Virus record (IMG/VR): IMGVR_UViG_3300033990_000306
Location: 1 to 64,000 of that record
Length of the DNA stretch: 64,000 nucleotides
Reading direction: 5' to 3' (one strand)
From: a virus
Part shown: piece after piece, positions 58,258 to 64,000 of the stretch
How the letters are laid out: each line of letters begins with the position of its first letter
How positions within the stretch are numbered: position 1 is the stretch's first letter
Notes under the pieces: model-generated
What the model was told of the DNA's origin: nothing
Seen by the model: the letters and a program-made list of their open reading frames with translations, nothing else
Databases searched by the model: none
Program-made: the position numbers and the translations under genes

Positions 58258-59820
58258 ATGACAGAAGTATATTTTAGCGGAATAGAAGGTTCATTAGACG
58301 AATTAAAAGTTATGTTCGAGAATGGTTATAAAATTAATAACCTAATGACTTCATTCGCTTCTTTTAGAAGGATTCCCAAATTCATTGAGGAATTAAAAGA
58401 AATGAAAGACAAATATAAGTTTAAGTTAATTGTTGATAGTGGGGCTCACGCATTTCTTTTTGCTCTTAATGTTAAGAATAAAAAAATTACTAAGGGTTGG
58501 CACGATGAGGCTCAAATAGTGAAAGAGTTTGAGGGGAGAGAGGAAGAATACTTTGAGGAGTATTTTAATTGGTTAGACACTCACAGAGATTATTATGACT
58601 ATGCTGTAGAGTTAGACATAGCTACAGTAGTTGGAGAAGAGAAAGTGAGTGAATGGAGAAAGAAATTGGCGGAGTCTAAACTTCCTATTATTTATGTCTT
58701 ACACGCAAATGCGGGGGATACTTTTAAGACTGTTGAGTATTTTAAAGAGTTGGGAGCTACTTATATAGGTATAGGAGCATTGCCAGAAGAGTTTAATAAA
58801 ATGTTAATGTTTGCGAGAGAAATAAGAAAGAATGGAATGAGTGTTCATATTTTTGCTTTTACTCCTAAAGAGTTGTTTAAGTATAAGGACATATTGAGTA
58901 GCGTGGACTCTACTTCTTGGTTGAGTGGAAGTAAATTAGCTAAAGCTGTAGAATTAAAAGGTAAGAGTTTAGTAGACGTTAATTTGAAAGAAGACAAGTT
59001 AAAGAAAATGTCAATACTCAGAGACAAGTTTTTTGATATGTTTGGGAGAAAGAAGGTAGAAGAGAAAACAAAAGGTAATCAGTATTGGTATTTTAATTTC
59101 TGGAATTTGTCTCAATACCAGAAATGGGCAGACAAGAATAATGGAGTTAAAGGTTATACTAAACAGTTGCAGGAAATAGAAGAAGGAGTTTTACCAGCAC
59201 CTAGTTGGATGAATAATTTTGACAAGAATGGAATGCCTAAAACAAAATATTTAGCTAGTAGGTTTAATAATTACAGAAGTGGGGCGTTTGCTAAAGGAAT
59301 ACAAAGTATGGCTATGTTTTGTGATATGTGTCCAGTTGGAGGACAGAGTGCAACAGGAGAACCTTTATGTCCTAAGTATGGTGCAGGAGAGGTCTGTTTC
59401 TTCTTACCGTACTGGAAAAAGTTGGGAATGAATACTAGGAATAAGCAACAGGTAGTAAGGACTCTAGAAGACTTGGTAGCAGAAGCTATAGTGAGGTGGC
59501 AATTCGCTAGGTTTCAAGAACAGTTGACTGGTGTTATAGACAAGAACGTAACTGCCCTTTATAAAGAGTTAGTGAGTTCTTTGGAGTTATATAATAGAGT
59601 AGCCTTTGGAGTACAGAATGTTAATACTCTTAATATGCTTAATATAGGAGACAATAAAGTTCAGGTGAGTATGAATTTTGATGATGCTCTTGAAAAGGTG
59701 AGAGAAGTTTATGGAGAGAAACTCTCTAAGAAGATAGAAAAGAAAATAACAGAAGCATACGAAAATAAGGGAGAGAATGAAGAAATTGACTTCACAGAGA
59801 ATAAACACCCACAAGAATAA
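58258..59820 (+). CDS. dpdA: DpdA-like transglycosylase (TGT superfamily) with Cys-rich C-terminal extension
   Basis: A 520-residue protein. Residues about 1-270 resemble the TGT-like barrel of phage DpdA: LIVDSGAHAFLF (the D-S-G-A block), YAVELDIATVVG, IIYVLHANAGD and YIGIGALPEE. DpdA enzymes swap guanine in DNA for a 7-deazaguanine. The C-terminal half is different: MFCDMCPVGG, then CPKYGAGEVCFFLPYWKKL and a long helical tail (EDLVAEAIVRWQFARFQEQL). That part resembles Cys-containing small packaging proteins, and the large terminase gene follows directly. The fusion is therefore of interest for linking modification and packaging. Confidence 0.65.
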   Translation: MTEVYFSGIEGSLDELKVMFENGYKINNLMTSFASFRRIPKFIEELKEMKDKYKFKLIVDSGAHAFLFALNVKNKKITKGWHDEAQIVKEFEGREEEYFEEYFNWLDTHRDYYDYAVELDIATVVGEEKVSEWRKKLAESKLPIIYVLHANAGDTFKTVEYFKELGATYIGIGALPEEFNKMLMFAREIRKNGMSVHIFAFTPKELFKYKDILSSVDSTSWLSGSKLAKAVELKGKSLVDVNLKEDKLKKMSILRDKFFDMFGRKKVEEKTKGNQYWYFNFWNLSQYQKWADKNNGVKGYTKQLQEIEEGVLPAPSWMNNFDKNGMPKTKYLASRFNNYRSGAFAKGIQSMAMFCDMCPVGGQSATGEPLCPKYGAGEVCFFLPYWKKLGMNTRNKQQVVRTLEDLVAEAIVRWQFARFQEQLTGVIDKNVTALYKELVSSLELYNRVAFGVQNVNTLNMLNIGDNKVQVSMNFDDALEKVREVYGEKLSKKIEKKITEAYENKGENEEIDFTENKHPQE

Positions 59821-59836
59821 GAATAAGTCGTCTAGC

Positions 59837-59861
59837 GATTTATAAATTTGAGGTGAATAAT
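59837..59861 (+). promoter_or_regulatory. Promoter block of the terminase gene
   Basis: GATTTATAAATTTGAGGTGA repeats the block before the primase gene at 49658. TATA lies 24 nt before ATG 59863, and GAGGTGA could also act as an SD. Confidence 0.5.
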
Positions 59862-59862
59862 A

Positions 59863-61278
59863 ATGGCTGAAAGAATAGACTATACAAATATATTTAAGTC
59901 CCCAACTTTGTTTGCTATGAAGGTTTTAAAGGTAATGCCGTTGAGACACCAAGCACAAATATTAGAAGACGAAAGTTCAAGAATATTAATAGTAAGTGGA
60001 AGACAGGCTGGCAAGTCTACTCTCTTAGCAATTAAAGCTTTATGGACAGCTTTTGTTAAACCTTCACAGGACATACTAATAGTAGCCCCAACACTAAGAC
60101 AGAGCCGAGTAGTATACCAACGAATAACAGACTTTATACTTTCCTCAAAAGAAGTTAAAGCTCACATTTTAAAAAGTAATATGGAAGAAACTAGATTTGA
60201 CAATGGGAGTTATATTCGTTGCTTAACAGCTTCAAAGACTGGAGAAACTATAAGAGGGTTTAGTGCTACTATGTTAATATTTGACGAAGCTGGGAGTATA
60301 GAGAATGATGAAGTGTTTTCAGCAGTAGAGCCTTCTTTGGCGGTTAAAGGAGAACAATTAATACTAAGCGGTACACCAAGAGGAAAGAGGGGTTACTTTT
60401 ATAATAACTATGCAACCAATGACAAAACAAAGCGTTGGCAAATATATAAGTTTACTTCGAGAGTTAACCCAATAATAACAGAAGACTACTTAAAAGAGGA
60501 AAGGGCTAATATGACTGAGAATAGGTACTTAGAGGAGTATGAAGCAGAGTTTATTGACGAAATAGGGCTGTTTTATCCTCAAGAGTTAGTAGCCCAATGT
60601 TCAGAAGACTATACTTATACATTAGAGAGAGAGGAAGGTTATAAGTATTATTTGGGTGCAGACATAAGTAGAGCAGGTAGTGATGAGACTAGTATAGTTA
60701 TTATTGCTGTACCTGACGACCCAATTAGAAAGATTAGAGTAGTTTGGGCGGAAGGATTAAAGTATAGTGATATAACAGTATCCTCCAGAGAAATAATAAG
60801 GAAGGCTTTAGCTATAGGAGTAGAACAAGTGTTAGTTGATGCTATAGGAATAGGAGGGGGAGTATATGATATTATTCAGAAAGAGTTGGGGAGTAGTAAG
60901 GTTACTGCCGTTACTCTTGAAGGAGAAAGAAGGGAGACTGCCTATACTAATTTAAAGATAATGCTGGAGAAGAGAAGGTTAATACTTAATGAGAATGACA
61001 CTAAAATGTATCACCAGTTTAGTAGTTACTCTTTAAAAGAAAAAGTAGGAGGAGGAATAAGAATAGTAAAGAGTGAGGAAATACACGATGATATAGTTGA
61101 CGGCTTAGTGTTGGCTTTGTATGGAGTAGAGAGTATTACTAAGTTTACAGTTTTTGAAGGAGTTAATTTAGACAATGATTTCTTTAAGAATTGGGCAGAA
61201 CAGAGTGCAATGCAGTCAGTTATAAAGTCTCCACTTAATTCGCCTTTCTATTATCCGTTAGACTATTTGGAGAAGTAA
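59863..61278 (+). CDS. terL: Terminase large subunit
   Basis: A 471-residue packaging motor. ATPase: ILIVSGRQAGKST (Walker A), MLIFDEAGSIE (Walker B with catalytic Glu), LILSGTPRGKRG (motif III). Nuclease: YLGADISRAGSDETS, LVDAIGIGGG and HDDIVDGLVLAL hold the three metal-binding Asp positions. All key residues are present. It cuts concatemers and drives DNA through the portal. It lies far from the portal (7.5 kb) unless the genome is circular or permuted. Confidence 0.9.
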   Translation: MAERIDYTNIFKSPTLFAMKVLKVMPLRHQAQILEDESSRILIVSGRQAGKSTLLAIKALWTAFVKPSQDILIVAPTLRQSRVVYQRITDFILSSKEVKAHILKSNMEETRFDNGSYIRCLTASKTGETIRGFSATMLIFDEAGSIENDEVFSAVEPSLAVKGEQLILSGTPRGKRGYFYNNYATNDKTKRWQIYKFTSRVNPIITEDYLKEERANMTENRYLEEYEAEFIDEIGLFYPQELVAQCSEDYTYTLEREEGYKYYLGADISRAGSDETSIVIIAVPDDPIRKIRVVWAEGLKYSDITVSSREIIRKALAIGVEQVLVDAIGIGGGVYDIIQKELGSSKVTAVTLEGERRETAYTNLKIMLEKRRLILNENDTKMYHQFSSYSLKEKVGGGIRIVKSEEIHDDIVDGLVLALYGVESITKFTVFEGVNLDNDFFKNWAEQSAMQSVIKSPLNSPFYYPLDYLEK

Positions 61279-61325
61279 CAATAAATTTATATATAAATTT
61301 TATATAATGGGAATAAGGGAAGATT

Positions 61326-61553
61326 ATGGAAGAGAGTAGTAAATTAGAGAATTATAAGGTTGTAAAGAGAATAGAGAAGATAGAAGAGTTGTCTGGAGTT
61401 TATCTCAAAATGGCTCTCAATAAACATAAGACTGTTGGGGCTTTAAAGTTCAGAGAACAGACTGAGAGAGAGGCTTTGGAGGAAATAATAAGAGAGGTAA
61501 GAGTAATAGAGGACATTCTTGTGAATGATTTGGGCGAGAAGGTGATAGAATGA
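61326..61553 (+). CDS. Hypothetical helical protein, 75 aa
   Basis: ATG 61326 lies 27 nt after a TATA box (TTTATATA, 61299-61306). Charged and wholly helical, with LENYKVVKRIEKIEELSG and a Glu-rich second half. Starts a run of small genes after the terminase. A small-terminase-like role is possible by location only. Confidence 0.55.
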   Translation: MEESSKLENYKVVKRIEKIEELSGVYLKMALNKHKTVGALKFREQTEREALEEIIREVRVIEDILVNDLGEKVIE

Positions 61554-61747
61554 GTAGGGAGAAAAGAGTAAGACTAATTGAGAAAACGTTTAAAGACAGA
61601 AGTAAAATAGTGTGGATGACAGTAGAGACTAATGAGAGGCTTAAGAAAATAAAGAAGGAATTACGTTTAGCCGCAATGGAGGATGTCCTTATTTATTTGT
61701 TAACATTGCAGGACGAGGTTAAGAAAGCTCAGGAAGAAAGAAAGTAA
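61550..61747 (+). CDS. Hypothetical basic helical protein, 65 aa
   Basis: Overlaps the previous stop (ATGA). Basic at the start (KRVRLIEKTFKDRSK), with a short strand (IVWMTVETNERL) and helices; this strand-helix-helix order is like ribbon-helix-helix DNA-binding proteins. No firm motif. Confidence 0.5.
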   Translation: MSREKRVRLIEKTFKDRSKIVWMTVETNERLKKIKKELRLAAMEDVLIYLLTLQDEVKKAQEERK

Positions 61748-61960
61748 ATGTGGTATAACTTGTATTTGAATGATGGTACTCAGGTGAGGATTAATTTATT
61801 TTCGAGAAGAGACGGGAAATTCAGAGGAGTTGGAGTGGACGGAAAAGACTTAGTTATAAGTGAGAGTGACGTTCAGAATATAAAGTTGGCAGAAGGTAAT
61901 AATGACTATTATGGTTACTCAACAACATTCGGAGGTGTAGAGGGAATTGGATATGGATAA
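61748..61960 (+). CDS. Hypothetical protein, 70 aa
   Basis: Starts on the base after the previous stop. Strand-rich with an SH3-like pattern (MWYNLYLNDGTQVRINL, GVGVDGKDLVI) and a Gly-rich tail (YGYSTTFGGVEGIGYG). Function unknown. Confidence 0.5.
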   Translation: MWYNLYLNDGTQVRINLFSRRDGKFRGVGVDGKDLVISESDVQNIKLAEGNNDYYGYSTTFGGVEGIGYG

Positions 61961-62219
61961 GTATAGAGAGAAGGAAGAGTGGACTACAATAGGCGGGTAT
62001 ATATTAGGAGAGAAAATGCCAGTACTAATTTCTACTGGGGATATTGCGGTTACTATTACATTGCCGAAGTTGGGGTTAAGTGGAAGAGGAATTAGTTATA
62101 GAGAAGCATACTGGAGACTGTTGTATGAGTTTGAGAGGGCTTTAAAAGAGCCTAAAGAGTTTGATGATATTGAATGGAAGAGGTTGAGGGTTATTAATAG
62201 GTTAAAGGAGGAAAAATAA
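61953..62219 (+). CDS. Hypothetical protein, 88 aa
   Basis: I use ATG 61953, just before the previous stop; TTG 61947 is the alternative. It has a TIGGYILGEKMPVLISTGDI strand pair and a C-terminal helix (YREAYWRLLYEFERAL), similar in layout to small HicB-like folds. No antitoxin-like partner is visible. Confidence 0.5.
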   Translation: MDKYREKEEWTTIGGYILGEKMPVLISTGDIAVTITLPKLGLSGRGISYREAYWRLLYEFERALKEPKEFDDIEWKRLRVINRLKEEK

Positions 62220-62220
62220 T

Positions 62221-62499
62221 ATGAGTAATTTGTTGGAGAAAGCTAAGGAGCTTAAAATAGACAAACCACCAGAAGAAAGTCCAAAGGAGAGTATAATAAA
62301 AGAGCCTAAGTTGAAGCCAGAAACGTCTAAAGAAAAATTTAGAAAGTATAGTCCGCCTTCTACTACGTGGTATACTCAATGGAGTTATACTTCGGGAAAT
62401 GATTATACAACTACAGTTACAGTACCAGCAACTTCTTGGACTATTAGCCCTATAAGTACAACCATAACATATGTAAACACTTCGGTTTGGAGTATATAG
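62221..62499 (+). CDS. Small protein with shared N-terminal tag (1 of 3), 92 aa
   Basis: Begins MSNLLEKAKELKIDKPPEES, a leader nearly repeated in the next two genes. The C-terminal half is Thr/Ser/Trp-rich and beta-like (TTTVTVPATSWTISP). GGAGGAAA lies 7 nt upstream. The shared tag suggests docking to a common partner or targeting. Confidence 0.55.
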   Translation: MSNLLEKAKELKIDKPPEESPKESIIKEPKLKPETSKEKFRKYSPPSTTWYTQWSYTSGNDYTTTVTVPATSWTISPISTTITYVNTSVWSI

Positions 62500-62508
62500 A
62501 GTAATAGT

Positions 62509-62694
62509 ATGAGTACACTACTGAGTAAGGCGAATGAAATTAAAATAGAAAGGGTGCCCGAAACTGGAGTTGTTTTTAACTCTAGTGAAACAATGTTAAT
62601 AACTCAAACCTATTTTGACTTGGCGGTTAATAAGTTTGGGAAAACATTTAAGCCCAATATTCTAGTAACAATAAGTACTACTAGTTGTAGTTAA
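62509..62694 (+). CDS. Small protein with shared N-terminal tag (2 of 3), 61 aa
   Basis: Begins MSTLLSKANEIKIERVPETG, matching the leader of its neighbours, then an unrelated body (TMLITQTYFDLAVNKFG) ending STTSCS. Function unknown. Confidence 0.55.
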   Translation: MSTLLSKANEIKIERVPETGVVFNSSETMLITQTYFDLAVNKFGKTFKPNILVTISTTSCS

Positions 62695-62721
62695 AGTATT
62701 ATTTAAATTTGAGGGGAGAGT

Positions 62722-62922
62722 ATGAGTACATTAATGGACAAGGCTAAGGAGATTAATATAGAGAAGTCACCAGAGGAAGAAGAGGAGTATAGTGTTGAGA
62801 AGGAGACACAACTTTTAGCCCAAATAAATGAAGAAGACCCGATGAAGTTGGTTGCTATAACTGTTACTTCTTTGGCGGTAATATTTATTCTTTTGCTTCT
62901 TTATCTTTGGCCTTATTTATGA
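62722..62922 (+). CDS. Small tail-anchored protein with shared N-terminal tag (3 of 3), 66 aa
   Basis: Begins MSTLMDKAKEINIEKSPEEE, then an acidic middle and a C-terminal membrane helix (MKLVAITVTSLAVIFILLLL). GAGGGGAGAG precedes the ATG. The membrane anchor makes it a candidate for a host-membrane or virion-exit role. Confidence 0.55.
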   Translation: MSTLMDKAKEINIEKSPEEEEEYSVEKETQLLAQINEEDPMKLVAITVTSLAVIFILLLLYLWPYL

Positions 62923-63026
62923 GTTCTTTAGGCGTGAGTATGAAGGGGACTAATAGTAAAGAGTATAGTGTGAAGACGAAGATTGGCGGGGTATTAATTT
63001 TTGTGGGGAAGAGGAGAGTAATATAA
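62919..63026 (+). CDS. Hypothetical small basic protein, 35 aa
   Basis: ATG 62919 overlaps the previous TGA (ATGA) and the frame ends at TAA 63024-63026. Basic with a Val/Ile-rich end (GGVLIFVGKRRVI). Supported by overlap only. Confidence 0.4.
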   Translation: MSSLGVSMKGTNSKEYSVKTKIGGVLIFVGKRRVI

Positions 63027-63251
63027 TAAGGAGAAAGGAGTATTAAAGCAATAAAGTATTATAATATTATAGCTAAAAACTACATTCACCGCAGGTGGCT
63101 GTTGAGGTATAATTGTCTTAGTATAAAAGTGAAAATATTTCTGCCCGTGTATAATTTTTATAAAACTATTTAAACTTTTCCTATAAATTTAAACTACAAA
63201 ATATTTATATACTACTTAGGTCAAACTATATAAACTTTTTTTAATTTTAAT

Positions 63252-63302
63252 TACTACAAAAACTTTTTATAAAATTAGAGAATTAGGGATTATCGACTCT
63301 AT
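63252..63302 (+). repeat. Long imperfect repeat, copy 1
   Basis: Shares the pattern TACAAAA...TTTATA...AAATTA..GAATTAGG.ATTA..GAC.CTAT with copy 2 at 63372-63421, about 119 bp downstream. It is followed by a 5-bp hairpin, CTATG/CATAG (63299-63312). Confidence 0.65.
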
Positions 63303-63371
63303 GTAACCATAGGGGGAGCAGGGGGGAGTGGAAAAAGAAAAACACTATATAAAGAAAAATTTGCGACCAGA

Positions 63372-63421
63372 ACTACAAAACATTTATATAAAATTAACGA
63401 ATTAGGAATTACAGACCCTAT
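63372..63421 (+). repeat. Long imperfect repeat, copy 2 (contains TATA box)
   Basis: Second copy, with CATTTATATA at 63381-63390 as a likely promoter for the 63450 gene. It ends in CCCTAT (63416-63421), which pairs with ATAGGG (63428-63433). A partial third copy (ACTACAAAATATTTATATAC) lies at 63193-63212. Confidence 0.65.
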
Positions 63422-63449
63422 AGAAAAATAGGGATGGGAGTGACAACGA

Positions 63450-63944
63450 ATGTCTAAGAAGGACAGACAGGTAGAACCTGTGGAAAACGGAAATGGAGCA
63501 GCCGTTGGTGGTACCATACCAGAAGCCACCAGCGAAAACGTACCTGAAGTGAGTCAGGAAGCCAAGGACTTGGCTACTGAATTTGGGAAATCACCAGAAG
63601 AAGTGCAAAAAGAAATAGACGCACTACTTCAAGAGCCTGCACCTAAAAGGGGCGGAGCAGGTAGAACTGCCATAGAGAAAACGCCCGGTGAAGAGCTTAG
63701 GTTCCATAAAGGCACAAGTGGAGCCCTTGCTATATTTGAGGCGAGAATGGCTGGCAATAGGAAGTCGCCAACTGAGCCTAAGAAGTTCAGACTCATAATA
63801 ACCAACAGTGGGGTTCGCTGTGAGTATATGGACAAAAAGGGCACGCACGGCTTTAACAAGAAGCCAGCAGACCTTAGCGAAGCAGGGTGGAAGCAGTTCG
63901 CTCAGACAGAGTTTGTGTCTCTGAGGAATTTGCCTATAAAGTAG
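63450..63944 (+). CDS. Highly expressed hypothetical protein with disordered N-terminus, 164 aa
   Basis: ATG 63450 is preceded by GGGATGGGAG. The first 90 residues are polar and probably disordered (Glu, Pro, Ala, Gly). The rest is a compact basic domain (RFHKGTSGALAIFEARMAG, KKFRLIITNSGVRCEYMDKKG) that could bind nucleic acid. Codon use is clearly more C- and G-rich than surrounding genes, as in the capsid gene, suggesting very high expression. A T-run terminator follows. Confidence 0.6.
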   Translation: MSKKDRQVEPVENGNGAAVGGTIPEATSENVPEVSQEAKDLATEFGKSPEEVQKEIDALLQEPAPKRGGAGRTAIEKTPGEELRFHKGTSGALAIFEARMAGNRKSPTEPKKFRLIITNSGVRCEYMDKKGTHGFNKKPADLSEAGWKQFAQTEFVSLRNLPIK

Positions 63945-63975
63945 GCATTTTTCTTTTTTTTTGTTTGTTAGTTTG
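63945..63975 (+). terminator. T-rich terminator
   Basis: ATTTTTCTTTTTTTTTG begins a few bases after the stop at 63944; T-runs like this end transcription in archaea. Confidence 0.55.
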
Positions 63976-64000
63976 TGAATAGGGAAGAGGTGAGAATAGT

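Larger units (their letters stand above)
63027..63449 (+). promoter_or_regulatory. Repeat-rich non-coding control region
   Basis: About 420 bp with no gene. It holds at least three TATA-like sites, a hairpin CACCGCAGGTG (63087-63097), and two long imperfect repeats that each end in a small hairpin, followed by the gene at 63450. The G-rich stretch 63311-63331 (AGGGGGAGCAGGGGGGAGTGG) stands out in this AT-rich sequence. It could be a strong multi-part promoter or an origin of replication. Confidence 0.5.

Noticed and set aside
61953-62219. HicB-like antitoxin of a toxin-antitoxin pair
   Set aside because: The fold outline is suggestive, but no HicA-like toxin or other toxin lies next to it.

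Overview
The window looks like most of the genome of a tailed virus (Caudoviricetes type) of an archaeon, or a provirus of one. It is AT-rich and almost every gene lies on the + strand. The archaeal signs are TATA boxes (TTTATATA or TTTAAATA) placed about 28 nt before many start codons, which implies leaderless mRNAs; Shine-Dalgarno (SD) sites inside operons; and archaeal-type replication proteins: family B polymerase, archaeo-eukaryotic primase, RadA-like ATPase, XPF/Mus81-type nuclease, and an RPA-like protein with a zinc knuckle. The host cannot be named from this sequence.

Layout. 1-5.3 kb: a dense run of about two dozen small, mostly unrecognised genes, many with 1-4 nt start/stop overlaps and several with zinc-ribbon cysteines. 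5.3-7.4 kb: a structured non-coding region with its own TATA box, followed by a Ro60-like (TROVE plus vWA) protein and a small zinc protein. 7.5-31.7 kb: portal, a group of zinc-finger-like proteins, nucleotide-sugar and glycosyltransferase genes, a very long repetitive fibre, and tail or adsorption proteins with shared terminal domains. 31.7-36.1 kb: prohead protease (probably frameshift-fused to an ADP-ribosyltransferase-like domain), scaffold candidate and major capsid protein. 36.5-40.7 kb: class II ribonucleotide reductase, head-tail connector and S-adenosylmethionine decarboxylase. 40.7-48.2 kb: tail tube, tail chaperone with a frameshift-type overlap, short tape measure, and a 1264-residue hub with Ig-like repeats. 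48.2-55.3 kb: replication and recombination genes. 55.4-59.8 kb: a 7-deazaguanine DNA-modification cluster (QueE, FolE, QueD-like, DpdA-like). 59.9-61.3 kb: large terminase. 61.3-64 kb: small genes, a repeat-rich control region and one gene with unusual codon use.

How it works together. The virus makes and adjusts deoxynucleotides (RNR, dCTP deaminase, phosphoribosyltransferase) and copies its DNA with its own polymerase and primase. It probably replaces some guanines with a 7-deazaguanine before packaging. It may supply polyamines (AdoMet decarboxylase) and may glycosylate virion proteins. By my reading GATC, CATG and GGCC are almost absent, so site loss and base modification may be two layers of defence against host restriction. 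The most unusual feature is the Ro60-like gene beside a structured RNA candidate. Cellular Ro proteins work with Y RNAs, so this may be a viral Ro/Y-RNA pair.
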